The notes under the pieces: generated by a model
What the model was told of the DNA's origin: nothing
The model's input: the letters and a program-made list of their open reading frames with translations, nothing else
Databases searched by the model: none
Program-made: the position numbers and the translations under genes
Shown: positions 42,791 through 50,917 of the stretch, piece by piece
Layout of the letters: the number at the start of each line of letters is the position of its first letter
Position numbering within the stretch: position 1 is the stretch's first letter
From: Parvularcula sp964484475
GTDB taxonomy: Bacteria > Pseudomonadota > Alphaproteobacteria > Caulobacterales > Parvularculaceae
Reading direction: 5' to 3'
NCBI GenBank assembly: GCA_964484475.1
Contig: CAZAFU010000002.1
Span: 1 to 64,000 of the forward strand
DNA length: 64,000 bases

Positions 42791-44211
42791 CAGCCGGTCA
42801 TGTCCTCGAGTTCGAGACCCTTGGTTTCCTTGAGGGCCTTCGCGATGAAGACGGCCGAGATCACCGCGAAGAAACAGTAGATCCCATATGCTGCCGCGAG
42901 CCCGATCGACGTGAGCATGATCGGGAAGGTCATGGTGACGAGGAAGTTCGCAAGCCACTGGGCAAGGCCCGCGACGGCGAGGGCGCTGCCCCTGAACTGG
43001 TTCGGGAACATCTCCCCCAGCATCACCCACATGACCGGACCCCAGGACATGTTGAAGATGAAGGCATAGGCAAGGCCCGCCGAAAGGGCGACGAGTCCCA
43101 TCCCGCTCGAAAGCTGGAGCCCGCCTGCCGCGGCGAGCTCGCCGGTCGAAAAGGCGAAGGCCATGACGCCAAGGCTGATGGCCATCCCCACCGAGCCCCA
43201 GAACAGGAAGGGCTTGCGGCCGATCCGGTCGATCATGGAGAGGCAGATCAGGACCGCGATGATGCTCGACCCGCCGGTGAGGACGTTCTGGAGCAGGGCG
43301 TCGCTTTCGGTGAAACCGGCCGACTGCCAGAGCACCGCGCCGTAATAGAAGATCACGTTGATCCCGACGAGCTGCTGGAAAACGGCGAGGCCGATCCCCA
43401 CCCAGACGATGGGACGGAACCCTGTCCTGCCGAGGATGTCGGTGAAACGCGGCTTGTGATCGCCCGCGAGGCTCCTTTCGATCTCCGCGACCTTGGCTTC
43501 GCCGCCCTTGCGGAAGAGCCTGTCGAGGACATTCCGGGCGCTGTCCCGCCTGCCCTTGGCGACGAGGAACCGCGGGCTTTCGGGAATGGCGAAAAGGGCG
43601 AGGAGGAAGACCGTCGCCGGGATCAGCTCGACCCAGAACATCCAGCGCCATGTCTCGTAGCCCATGGCGAATTCGGCCATGGAGCCCCCCGCCACCCCTG
43701 CGAGCAGGTAGTTTGACAGGAAGGCGAAGAAGAGGCCCGCCACGATGGCGATCTGCTGGATCGTGGCCAGCGCGCCCCGGTAATGGGCAGGCGCGATCTC
43801 CGAGATGTAGGCGGGCGACATCACCGAAGCCGCGCCCACGGCGAAACCGCCGATCAGCCTGAAGACGATGAACTCTGTCGTCCCCCCGGCGATGCCGGAC
43901 CCCCAGGCGGAGATGAGGAAGAGGACCGCTGCTGCCATCAGCATGGTCCGCCTGCCGAAGGCGTCGGCCATCGTCCCCGCCAGAAGCGCGCCCGCTGCGG
44001 CACCCAGCAGCATCGATGCCACCGAGAACCCCGTGCCCACGCTATCGGAGTCGAAGGTGGTCCGGAGCCCGTCGACCGTACCGTTGATCACCCCGGAATC
44101 GAAGCCGAAGAGGAAGCCGCCGAGCGTCGCGACGACGGCGATCAGGATGATCGCCCCCGTGCGTGGCTCCCCGAGGGCGCCCGCGGGCGCCGCCATCGTC
44201 TGCGCTGTCAT
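42790..44211 (-). CDS. Sugar-porter family MFS transporter
   Basis: 473 residues with 12 helices and the sugar-porter signatures: GGFLFGFDSGVINGTVDGL, ADAFGRRTMLM, PAYISEIAPAHYRGALATIQ, IPESPRFLVAKGRRDSA, FQQLVGINVIFYYGAVLW (QQxxGIN), DRIGRKPFLFWG and a C-terminal KALKETKGLELEDM. It imports a hexose or similar sugar by proton or sodium symport. It heads a leftward pair with the DUF6445 gene. Its own upstream region is an unusually long 0.9-kb gene-free stretch holding repeats and a terminator. There is no regulator gene next to it. Confidence 0.93.
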   Translation of the reverse strand: MTAQTMAAPAGALGEPRTGAIILIAVVATLGGFLFGFDSGVINGTVDGLRTTFDSDSVGTGFSVASMLLGAAAGALLAGTMADAFGRRTMLMAAAVLFLISAWGSGIAGGTTEFIVFRLIGGFAVGAASVMSPAYISEIAPAHYRGALATIQQIAIVAGLFFAFLSNYLLAGVAGGSMAEFAMGYETWRWMFWVELIPATVFLLALFAIPESPRFLVAKGRRDSARNVLDRLFRKGGEAKVAEIERSLAGDHKPRFTDILGRTGFRPIVWVGIGLAVFQQLVGINVIFYYGAVLWQSAGFTESDALLQNVLTGGSSIIAVLICLSMIDRIGRKPFLFWGSVGMAISLGVMAFAFSTGELAAAGGLQLSSGMGLVALSAGLAYAFIFNMSWGPVMWVMLGEMFPNQFRGSALAVAGLAQWLANFLVTMTFPIMLTSIGLAAAYGIYCFFAVISAVFIAKALKETKGLELEDMTG

Positions 44212-44383
44212 ACTTTTTCCTACCCTGTGTGCCCCCGCGTGCCCCGCGCCGCGGTGTCTGTTTTCTTCCTCCCGCCCCGCCGCCGGGCAAGCGCGGCTCC
44301 GGGACAGGAGAGGAATCGCCTAGCGGTTTTCGTGCCGGGAGTCTTCCCGCTCGCAATTGCGGTGAAGACCGCCCCCCGAATGC

Positions 44384-44418
44384 AAAAGACCCCGCCCAGG
44401 CCGAAGCCGGACGGGGTC
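44384..44418 (-). terminator. Strong leftward Rho-independent terminator
   Basis: Read leftward, GACCCCGTCCGGC, a TTCG tetraloop and GCCTGGGCGGGGTC form a long GC stem followed by TTTT. It stands 173 bases upstream of the sugar transporter start and some 700 bases past the cupin gene, so it either ends an untranslated leftward transcript or acts in the transporter leader. Confidence 0.75.
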
Positions 44419-44453
44419 CCTGCTTGTCCGCGATCGGGCTGGGACACGCGGAC

Positions 44454-44486
44454 GAAGGCTGTTTCTCAGGATCAGGCCCCGGTCGG
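44454..44486. repeat. Short direct repeat R, copy 1
   Basis: A 33-base unit beginning GAAGGCTGTTT and ending CCCGGTCGG; a near-identical 34-base copy lies at 44555-44588, 101 bases further on. Confidence 0.7.
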
Positions 44487-44556
44487 ACGGGTCGCCCTCT
44501 GCCCAAATGTCGTTGTGATCCGGATCCCGCTTCTTCGGAGGTCATCCGCCGCCTGA
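44483..44556. repeat. Direct repeat A, copy 1
   Basis: 74 bases sharing GGACGGGTCGCCCT, GTCGTTGTGATCCGG and GGAGGTCATCCGCCGCCTGA with a second copy 192 bases away. Read leftward both copies encode a similar peptide (RITTTFGQRATRP here). Confidence 0.75.
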
Positions 44557-44588
44557 AGGCTGTTTTCCGAGGATCAGGACCCGGTCGG
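44555..44588. repeat. Short direct repeat R, copy 2
   Basis: Second copy of the 33-34-base unit (GAAGGCTGTTTTCCGAGGAT, then CAGGACCCGGTCGG), directly after repeat A copy 1, giving an R-A-R-(gap)-A order. Confidence 0.7.
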
Positions 44589-44674
44589 TTCCTCCCCGCG
44601 ATCCCCGGGACCGGGTGCGATGCCGGAGACCTCGATCCCGCGGCTTATCCGGTCTCTTGGCGCTGGGGCCTCGT

Positions 44675-44751
44675 TCGGACGGGTCGCCCTTTTCCCCGGC
44701 GTCGTTGTGATCCGGCTCCCGCTTCTCTTCTGGAGGTCATCCGCCGCCTGA
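44675..44751. repeat. Direct repeat A, copy 2
   Basis: 77 bases, three longer than copy 1, so the leftward reading frame is kept (RITTTPGKRATRP). Differences are concentrated in the middle and before GGAGGTCATCC. Confidence 0.75.
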
Positions 44752-44951
44752 TGGATAGGACGCACACAGCCCCTTTCGGCCCGGGCGGCGGACGGAAGGG
44801 GCAGCGCCCCTCCGGCCGTCGGCCAGCTCGGCAGCACAAGGTCCGCGGCTACCGGAACGGCAGCAGGACTGGCCGCAGCGGCCGGAACGATATCCTTCAC
44901 GTCGAAGCTTCTCACAGGGTTCGGTCCCGTAATTCCCTCAGGCAGGCTGGA

Positions 44952-44987
44952 TCATTCAAATTTTAATCAGATTAAAATTTTATTTGA
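44952..44987. promoter_or_regulatory. AT-only palindrome in a GC-rich surround
   Basis: A perfect 9-base inverted repeat ATTTTAATC-A-GATTAAAAT is flanked by ATTCAAA and TTTGAAT, giving a nested palindrome of 36 bases with almost no G or C. It could be an operator for a dimeric regulator, an AT-rich promoter element or a cruciform/protein-binding site. No neighbour clearly matches. Confidence 0.5.
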
Positions 44988-45051
44988 ATGGTGCGGTGCA
45001 GTACGAAAAGCCCGCCGGTGCGGCAGGTCTGCACGGCCCTCGAACCTGCGC

Positions 45052-45079
45052 CTCTTCGGCTCGCAGCCCTGCCGAAGAG
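45052..45079. terminator. Hairpin downstream of the cupin gene
   Basis: CTCTTCGGC and GCCGAAGAG form a perfect 9-base stem with a 10-base loop, 38 bases past the cupin stop. It lacks a T-run, so it may be a weak or Rho-assisted terminator. Confidence 0.45.
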
Positions 45080-45116
45080 CCGGGCCTGAAGATCAACCCC
45101 CCGGTGGGACGGATAT

Positions 45117-45545
45117 TCAGTCCCCCTGCGCCACTTCATCAGGAACATGGTCGAGCTGGACGATCATCAGGCGGCAGGGTCTGTCGCCGAGGACTCCGGA
45201 TCGATGCCCCTTGCCTTCCGTCGTTCCCTGGTCGTTTCCGAAACTGACCTCCCCCGGGCCCATCTCGACCCGTTCGCCGTCCATGGTCTCGACCCACCAG
45301 GAGCCGGAGAGCGGGACGATCCACTGCGGGGCAGGGTTTTCGTGCCAGTCCCCGTCGAAGCCGACAGGAAGCTCCGCAAACAGAACCTTGCCCTCGAAGC
45401 GGCCGAGGACGTCGTTCCACTGCGCCCCGGACGAGCCGCCCATGGACTGCTTCTCGAAGCGCGTCAGGCGACGCCGCTGCTGCCGGCTCGTCCCTGTTTC
45501 ATCGGTGAAGACATGCCAGTACGCGAATGCGGGTCCGTCCGTCAT
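45117..45545 (-). CDS. Cupin-domain protein
   Basis: 142 residues with a single cupin barrel: GDWHENPAPQWIVPLSGSWW (first motif), VEMGPGEVSFGNDQGTT, and GKGHRSGVLGDRPCRLMIVQ (second motif, His). The charged N-terminal part (SRQQRRRLTRFEKQS) is extra. Small single cupins bind a metal or small ligand; the reaction is unknown. The start codon overlaps the stop of the upstream GST gene (ATGA), so the two are co-translated. Confidence 0.8.
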   Translation of the reverse strand: MTDGPAFAYWHVFTDETGTSRQQRRRLTRFEKQSMGGSSGAQWNDVLGRFEGKVLFAELPVGFDGDWHENPAPQWIVPLSGSWWVETMDGERVEMGPGEVSFGNDQGTTEGKGHRSGVLGDRPCRLMIVQLDHVPDEVAQGD

Positions 45546-46168
45546 CAGACAGGCTCCATGCCCTGGCGTTCGAGAGCGAGCCTTACCCCTTCATCCGCCT
45601 GCATCCGCTCGCGGTGCGCCTCGAGGGCGGGAAAGGAGCCGATCTCGAGGGGCGTCCGGTCGATCCATCGTTCGAGAACATAAAGGAAGGTGTCGGCAAA
45701 GCTCTTCTCGCTGAGGTACCACTGATTGCCGTTCTCCTTGAGCTCACTTTCGAGCCGGGCGTAGTGGTCACGCAGTTTCTCGTAGGTCTTCGCTTTCACC
45801 GCTTCCTGCGCGTCCTCGCCATCGGCGAAGCGCTGGGCGGCGTAGTGCGGCCCGTAGTCGGCATGGACTTCGGAGGTCATGTAGGACAGGGCCTCGGCCT
45901 CCCGCCGGCCGAGCGGCGTGTCGCGCCCGTACTTCCCATCCCCGTGGGCCGCACCGAGATAGGAGAGGATCGCCGCAACCTCGGTCAGGACGTCGCCGTC
46001 ATCGAAGCGCAGGGCCGGCACTTTGCCTTTCGGGTTGATCCGCAGGTAGTCCTCTTTCTTATGGTCCCCATAGGCCATGTTCTTGATTTCGACCGGCGCA
46101 TCGAGCCACGCCACCGCGATATTGGGCGCAAGCGAACAGGTTTCGGGCATGGTGTAGAGCTGGGCCAT
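45545..46168 (-). CDS. Glutathione S-transferase (GstA-like)
   Basis: 207 residues: AQLYTMPETCSLAPNIAVAW with the beta-class catalytic Cys/Ser region, INPKGKVPALRFDDGDVLTE with cis-proline, VAAILSYLG, and a helical second domain with SFADTFLYVLERW. This matches the GstA/beta-like bacterial GSTs that conjugate glutathione to electrophiles. Longer starts are possible, but MAQLYTMPE is the family start. It is coupled to the cupin gene by an overlapping ATGA. Confidence 0.88.
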   Translation of the reverse strand: MAQLYTMPETCSLAPNIAVAWLDAPVEIKNMAYGDHKKEDYLRINPKGKVPALRFDDGDVLTEVAAILSYLGAAHGDGKYGRDTPLGRREAEALSYMTSEVHADYGPHYAAQRFADGEDAQEAVKAKTYEKLRDHYARLESELKENGNQWYLSEKSFADTFLYVLERWIDRTPLEIGSFPALEAHRERMQADEGVRLALERQGMEPV

Positions 46169-46373
46169 CGCAAGGGTCCTTTCGGTTTCACGAGCAACAG
46201 CACGAACACCGGCAGTCCGGGGAAGTGCGCCCCAGGCCGGGGTGCCAGGGTGGCGCTGACTTCGGCGGGGCCAGGCCATGCCCTCCGGCTATTGATACGG
46301 CCTGCAATCCAATGACTCGCTTTCGGCCGGGGACTTCAGAATGGCCCATCAGCAACAGAGTAAGGACTTCCGA

Positions 46374-46643
46374 ATGCGATATCTCAGTGTGCTAGCAGGC
46401 CTTCTGGTCATGACCGGGACCGCCTATGCCGACGACGACTTCCTCGCCGCGTGCGAAGCCGAGGCGGCGGAGATGGGCGAAAACGACAGCGAGGTTTGCG
46501 GCTGCATGGTCGACGAGGCCGGAGGCGACCAGGACATCATCGATGAGTTGATGGCGTCGATGAGCGAAACCGACATGGGCGCGCGTCGCGCAATGTTGAG
46601 CGACGATGCCCTCGCTGTTGTCGAGGCTTGCGCTCCCGCCTGA
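46374..46643 (+). CDS. Small secreted protein with CxC motif
   Basis: 89 residues. A signal peptide MRYLSVLAGLLVMTGTAYA cleaves before DDDFLAAC; the mature acidic protein has four cysteines including a CGCMVDEAG motif and ends VEACAPA. The pattern of a Cys pair around a CxC-M resembles small uncharacterised periplasmic proteins of alphaproteobacteria. The ATG at 46374 has AAGGA seven bases upstream; an ATG at 46341 would add eleven residues before the signal peptide. Confidence 0.75.
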   Translation: MRYLSVLAGLLVMTGTAYADDDFLAACEAEAAEMGENDSEVCGCMVDEAGGDQDIIDELMASMSETDMGARRAMLSDDALAVVEACAPA

Positions 46644-46697
46644 CCCAAAGGGCTGGGGACGGAAGTGAACTGTGCCGCTCCCGTCCCTGCCCTCGCC

Positions 46698-47228
46698 TCA
46701 GGTCGTCGGCGAAGCGGCCGGGGCGGTCACCTTCTCGGCCGCCAGTGCCGCAAGCAGGATCGCCGGCGTGAAGAGCGCCGCCAGGAAGGCGCCGTAGACG
46801 GCCTTGAACAGCATGAACGGCCAGAAGGCCATCTGTTCCACCCCCAGCACGTAGAGCACACCGATCATCAGGGGAAGGAAGATGGCGCACGCCCCGACGG
46901 CCAGAAGGATCGCCCGAAGCAGGAAGTGACCCGGCAGGCGCCGCGCGACCTTTGCGCTTCTTCCCTGCTCCACGCTCTGAAGATCGAGGGACGCGATCGA
47001 GCCCTTCTTCTTTCGTGCCCGTGTGAGGAGGCTGAGTGCGACTGTCGTCATCAGGACGATCATGAAGGTCGTGGGCAACAGGTCAAACGCGATGCCGCCC
47101 ATACCGCCGAACGGGATCGCTCCGGTCTTCGGGAATACGAGCCATGCGAAAACGAGGCTCAGCACGATGCTCAGAACAATGCTGATCCGGGTCTCGGTCT
47201 GAACGTAGCGTCGGTGGGCATCAGTCAT
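46698..47228 (-). CDS. Four-helix inner-membrane protein of unknown function
   Basis: 176 residues with four predicted transmembrane helices (ISIVLSIVLSLVFAWLVFP, LPTTFMIVLMTTVALSLL, FLLRAILLAVGACAIFLPLM, AVYGAFLAALFTPAILLAAL) and a basic cytoplasmic loop RARKKKGSIASLDL. No family is recognised. It is the last leftward gene before the catabolic island, 36 bases beyond the AsnC-type domain gene, and may be part of that transcript. Confidence 0.72.
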   Translation of the reverse strand: MTDAHRRYVQTETRISIVLSIVLSLVFAWLVFPKTGAIPFGGMGGIAFDLLPTTFMIVLMTTVALSLLTRARKKKGSIASLDLQSVEQGRSAKVARRLPGHFLLRAILLAVGACAIFLPLMIGVLYVLGVEQMAFWPFMLFKAVYGAFLAALFTPAILLAALAAEKVTAPAASPTT

Positions 47229-47264
47229 GTCGCGTCTTTCTCCTCCGTGCTGGTGGTCTGGAAG

Positions 47265-47570
47265 TCAGTCGTCATCGTTCGAACCCGTCGGGCGCGGCTC
47301 TCCTTGATCGAAGGGAAACCCGCTGTCCTTGCTGAAGGTATTGAAGGCGATCATGGTCTTGGTGTCGCGGACGCCCTTGACCTTGTGAATCTGGCTACCG
47401 ATGAAACGCCCGATATCAAGGTCGTCCTCGACCCTGAAATGAGCGAGAAGATCGTAGTAGCCCGCGATAGAATAGATGAACGGGTTGGGGTCGACGTTCC
47501 ACGCGATGTCGTAGGCAACGTCATAGGTCTTGCCGAGATCGCATTTGATATAGACAAAGAAATTCCGCAT
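47265..47570 (-). CDS. Stand-alone Lrp/AsnC-type ligand-binding domain protein
   Basis: 101 residues starting MRNFFVYIKCDLGKTYDVAY, with the RAM-domain pattern SIAGYYDLLAHFRVEDDLDI and RFIGSQIHKVKGVRDTKTMI. This is the effector-binding half of an Lrp/AsnC regulator with no DNA-binding domain, a form usually found next to catabolic genes and thought to modulate partner proteins by ligand binding. It lies 17 bases after the CoA ligase gene, in the same leftward run, preceded by AAAGG. Confidence 0.82.
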   Translation of the reverse strand: MRNFFVYIKCDLGKTYDVAYDIAWNVDPNPFIYSIAGYYDLLAHFRVEDDLDIGRFIGSQIHKVKGVRDTKTMIAFNTFSKDSGFPFDQGEPRPTGSNDDD

Positions 47571-47586
47571 ACCTTTTTTTCCGTTC

Positions 47587-49287
47587 CTATCTCGCCTGAA
47601 GGGATGACTGCGGGCTTCCGGGCCTGCCGGGCTGCGCGACGGGGGATAGTCCCACCGGGTTCTCAAGCGCGAGCTGCCGCAGTCGGTGACGTTGTATCTT
47701 GCCGCTCGGCGTCTTTGGCATGGCGTCCAGGAACTCGATACGGCGCGGGTACTTGTAGGGGGCGATGCGGCCTTTGGCGAAGTTCTGGAGCTCGACCGTC
47801 ATCAGCTCCCGGTCGGCCTTGGCGTTGTCGGCCATGACCACGAATGCGCAGACCACGTGGCCGCGGGTGTCATCAGGCGCACCGACCACGGCGCATTCGC
47901 GGACCATGGGATGGGCGACAAGAGCGTCCTCGACCTCCGCCGCCGCGATGTTGTAGCCGCTGCTCACAATCATATCGTCCGAACGGCTGACATAGGAGAG
48001 ATACCCCTCCTCGTCCCGGCGATAGAGGTCGCCGGTGACGTTCCAGCCGTTCTGCACATAGTCGCGCTGGCGCTCATCCTCGAGATAGCGGCAGCCCAAA
48101 GGTCCGCGCACGATCAGCCGTCCCACCTCGCCGGTGGGAACGTCGTTGAACTGATCATCGACCACCCGTGCCTCGTAGCCGCGAAGGGGCCTGCCTGTCG
48201 CGCCCGGTCTGGCGGTCTTCGAACAGGCCGAGACAAAGATATGGATCATTTCGGTGGAGCCGATCCCGTCGATCAGCCTCATGCCGGTGCGTTCGAACCA
48301 GGCATCCGACGTCGCCGCTGGCAGGGCCTCGCCGGCGGAGACGCAGGCACGGAGTTTCGAGGGCGCACGGAAGGCTTTCTCCGTCAAGAGCCCCCGGTAG
48401 GCCGTTGGCGAGGTGAACATCAGGGTAGCGCCGAACCTTTCGGCCGCCTCGGCGAGAGCGGGGGGCGACAGCATGCCCGGCAGCACGGCCGTCGCCCCGG
48501 CCCTCAGGGGAAAAACGAGAAGGGCCCCAAGACCGAAGGTGAAGGCGAGTGGCGGCGAGCCGATGAAGACATCCCCCGGCGTCGGCTGAAGGACCTCCGC
48601 CGAGAAGGTGTCAGCCATCAGAAGAACGTCCCGGTGAAAATGCACGCAGGCTTTCGGAACGCCCGTGGTCCCGGAGGTGAAGGCGAGGAGGGCCGGATCG
48701 TCCTGGTACGTGGCGACGGCCTCGAAATGACCGGGCTGGCCTCGTGCGACCTGCTCGAGGCGGCTTTCTGTGCTGCCCATCTCCACAATGACGAGATCGC
48801 GCTCCTTCGAGGCGGCCACCATCTCGTCCATCAGCGAAGCATCGCAAAGGGCCAGACTCGCCCTCGATTTGTCGAGGACCTGAGCGAGCTCCTTGCTGCG
48901 CAGCAGCGGCATGGTCGCCACCGCGACACCGCCGGCCTTGAGGACGGCCAGCCACGCTGCGGCCGCGCAAGGGGTATTGGGCGCGCGAATGAGAACGCGC
49001 TGCCCCGGGACAAGGCCGAACTCTTCGACCAGGGCGGAGGCGACCCTGTCCACTTCCTCGCGCAGCTCCTCGTATGTCCAGACCGTGTCCATACCGACGA
49101 TCGCCGTGCGCTCGCCGAGCCCTTTGGCCACCGCCTCGTCGACGAGGCTCGCGGCGGCGTTCAGTCTCTCCGGATAGGCCGGTCCCTCGGTGAGAACCGG
49201 CCACAGTTCCGGCGGCGGCAGGCGGTCTTTCACGAAAGTATCGACATGCGCCGTACGGAGCGGATCAAAAGCGGGGTAAGCCATCAC
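47587..49287 (-). CDS. Benzoate/aminobenzoate-CoA-ligase-like AMP-forming acyl-CoA synthetase
   Basis: 566 residues of the ANL superfamily: LLAFTSGTTGVPKACVHFHR (P-loop), IGSTEMIHIF, NVTGDLYRRDEEGYLSYVSR and the C-terminal PKTPSGKIQRHRL with the catalytic lysine. The N-terminus (DTFVKDRLPPPELWPVL) and HRDVLLMADTF are like 2-aminobenzoate and benzoate CoA ligases, so an aromatic or cyclic acid is the likely substrate. The start is a GTG (49287) directly before an ATG, with GAGGG spaced seven bases from the GTG, overlapping the GMC oxidoreductase stop. Confidence 0.86.
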   Translation of the reverse strand: MMAYPAFDPLRTAHVDTFVKDRLPPPELWPVLTEGPAYPERLNAAASLVDEAVAKGLGERTAIVGMDTVWTYEELREEVDRVASALVEEFGLVPGQRVLIRAPNTPCAAAAWLAVLKAGGVAVATMPLLRSKELAQVLDKSRASLALCDASLMDEMVAASKERDLVIVEMGSTESRLEQVARGQPGHFEAVATYQDDPALLAFTSGTTGVPKACVHFHRDVLLMADTFSAEVLQPTPGDVFIGSPPLAFTFGLGALLVFPLRAGATAVLPGMLSPPALAEAAERFGATLMFTSPTAYRGLLTEKAFRAPSKLRACVSAGEALPAATSDAWFERTGMRLIDGIGSTEMIHIFVSACSKTARPGATGRPLRGYEARVVDDQFNDVPTGEVGRLIVRGPLGCRYLEDERQRDYVQNGWNVTGDLYRRDEEGYLSYVSRSDDMIVSSGYNIAAAEVEDALVAHPMVRECAVVGAPDDTRGHVVCAFVVMADNAKADRELMTVELQNFAKGRIAPYKYPRRIEFLDAMPKTPSGKIQRHRLRQLALENPVGLSPVAQPGRPGSPQSSLQAR

Positions 49288-50828
49288 GTGAAATCCCTCG
49301 AGTTCGAGATCATGCGCTCAGCCGTGCGGTCGGCCAGGGCGAGAAGGGTCAGGGTCGGGCTGACGCAACCGCCGCTCGGAAAGAGGCCTGATCCTGCCAC
49401 GACGACATTGGGCGCCTCATGGAGCTGTCCGTACGCGTTGGTCACGGAACTGCGGGGATCCTCACCCATGACCGTGCCGCCAAGCGCATGGCTGACGATC
49501 GGTTCGGGCGAGGTCCAGATGTCGGTCGCACCGGCCGCGCGAAGTGCCCTCGTTCCCTGGGCGTTCGTCTCACGCCAGCGCTCGAGCGCCAGAGGGTGCG
49601 CTCTCTGCCTGATCCGGACGACGGGACGGCCCCGGGCGTCGGTGCGGACGGGCGGAAGGATGCGGCTGTCTTCGAGCGCGATGCTTTCGACGATGCCGTT
49701 GGCAATGGCGATGTGGTTCGCGGCACGTTCGAGAAACGCGTTCAGGGCATCACCGAAAAGATCGGGCCGGGTGTTTGCGATGCCGATCAGATCGTTCGGC
49801 TTCACGGCGGGGGCGAGGCCCCAGGTCACGGACCCCTTCTTGTCCTCCGGTCGGTACTGGGTCAGGATGGTGCCCGCGCTCAGGCCGAGATAGGGCTCCG
49901 TTTCCGTGTCGAACAGTCCGTGCACGTTCGCGATCAGATGGCTGGAGAAGTAACGGCCAAGCTGGTCGTTCTCGTTGCCGAGCACACCGGACGCTGTCGG
50001 ACTGCCGTAGAGAATCCTCACATTGTGGACGGCCCCGGCAGCGAGGATGAAGGTCTCCGCCTCCAACCGGTGGACCTCGCCGCGCTGGTCCTCGAAGAGC
50101 AGCGCGCGGGCCCGGCCGTCGGCATCGACGAGAACTTTCCTGACCGAGGCGCTGGTCTGGAAAACGGCGCCAGCCGCCTCCGCCTTCGGCAGGGAGGTCA
50201 CCAGAGGGTTCGCAAGCGCACCGATGGGGCAACCCGCGTCGCACCAGCCATCATACATGCAGGCCCGACGCCCCTCACGCGGCTCGGAAAGGATGGCCAT
50301 GGGGCCGGGGTAGGTCTGGAGCCCTATCTTCTCGAATCCCCTGGCGAGGGTCTCGGCGCCCGCGAACGCGTAAAGCGGTGGATGCGGATAATCTGCTCCC
50401 GGTCCCCGGTGGATTTCCCGTGTAGCATCACCCGAGACACCGAACTCCGCTTCGATGCGGTCGTAGTGGTGTTGGAGATCCTCATAGGCCAGCGGCCAGT
50501 CGAGGCCGTAGCCATTCGCGCTCCTCGTCTGGAAGTCAGACGGGTGGAGCCTCGGCCAGCTGGCATAGTGGTGCAGCGCGGCACCACCCACACCGGAGCC
50601 CATGTTGAAATTGTGCCCGAACCGGATGGTGCCTTCGTTCTCGACCGGAGCACCGCCCCATTTGAGACGCCGGGCCCAGATCTGGCTGCTGATCAGATCA
50701 TCCGTCGACCACCGCGGCCCGCCTTCGAGCACCACGACCCGGCGGCCAGCCTCGGCAAGCCGCTGCGCGAAAAAGGTTCCGGCTGCGCCAGCGCCAACAA
50801 TACCGATGTCCGCTTTCTGCGTGCCCAT
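49284..50828 (-). CDS. GMC-family FAD-dependent oxidoreductase 1
   Basis: 514 residues. It begins with the Rossmann motif IGIVGAGAAGTFFAQRLAEA, continues SQIWARRLKWGGAPVENEGT, YDGWCDAGCPIGALANPLVT and ends with the GMC active-site region SHALGGTVMGEDP and AGSGLFPSGGCVSPTLTLLA. Such enzymes oxidise alcohols or sugars, passing electrons to a cytochrome or quinone. It has no signal and no subunit-3 gene beside it but is clearly paralogous to the GMC gene at 54581, which does. It is divergent from the LysR gene across an 86-base region with a palindrome. It is read into the CoA ligase gene. Confidence 0.9.
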   Translation of the reverse strand: MGTQKADIGIVGAGAAGTFFAQRLAEAGRRVVVLEGGPRWSTDDLISSQIWARRLKWGGAPVENEGTIRFGHNFNMGSGVGGAALHHYASWPRLHPSDFQTRSANGYGLDWPLAYEDLQHHYDRIEAEFGVSGDATREIHRGPGADYPHPPLYAFAGAETLARGFEKIGLQTYPGPMAILSEPREGRRACMYDGWCDAGCPIGALANPLVTSLPKAEAAGAVFQTSASVRKVLVDADGRARALLFEDQRGEVHRLEAETFILAAGAVHNVRILYGSPTASGVLGNENDQLGRYFSSHLIANVHGLFDTETEPYLGLSAGTILTQYRPEDKKGSVTWGLAPAVKPNDLIGIANTRPDLFGDALNAFLERAANHIAIANGIVESIALEDSRILPPVRTDARGRPVVRIRQRAHPLALERWRETNAQGTRALRAAGATDIWTSPEPIVSHALGGTVMGEDPRSSVTNAYGQLHEAPNVVVAGSGLFPSGGCVSPTLTLLALADRTAERMISNSRDFT

Positions 50829-50896
50829 GAGGCGACTGTCGGCGGCTCACGGCATTCCTCCAAGGCACTTACAAACCTCGTTGCATATCTTCTTTT

Positions 50897-50917
50897 CATG
50901 CCCTACTTTTTGGCATG
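50897..50917. promoter_or_regulatory. Palindrome over the LysR start codon
   Basis: CATGCC-N9-GGCATG is a perfect inverted repeat covering the LysR ATG at 50915. Located between divergent lysR and GMC genes, it suits LysR autoregulation plus control of the GMC-CoA ligase operon, although LysR sites more often read T-N11-A. Confidence 0.45.

Larger units (their letters stand above)
44212..45116. other. Gene-free 0.9-kb stretch with repeats, terminator and AT palindrome
   Basis: No convincing protein gene lies here on either strand; the short open frames have Arg/Pro-rich, shadow-like translations. Instead it holds two related direct repeats, a strong leftward hairpin terminator, an isolated AT-only palindrome and a hairpin after the cupin gene, each listed separately. 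Leftward transcription from 45 kb toward the sugar transporter would pass through all of them. Confidence 0.6.

Noticed and set aside
44574..44915. 113-codon minus-strand frame in the repeat-bearing spacer
   Set aside because: It includes one A repeat but is Ala/Pro/Arg-rich without a ribosome binding site or family motifs; kept only as part of the repeat observation.
44952..44987. AT palindrome as a XerCD dif site
   Set aside because: Its arms do not resemble the XerC and XerD half-sites and the one-base spacer is too short for the usual six-base centre.
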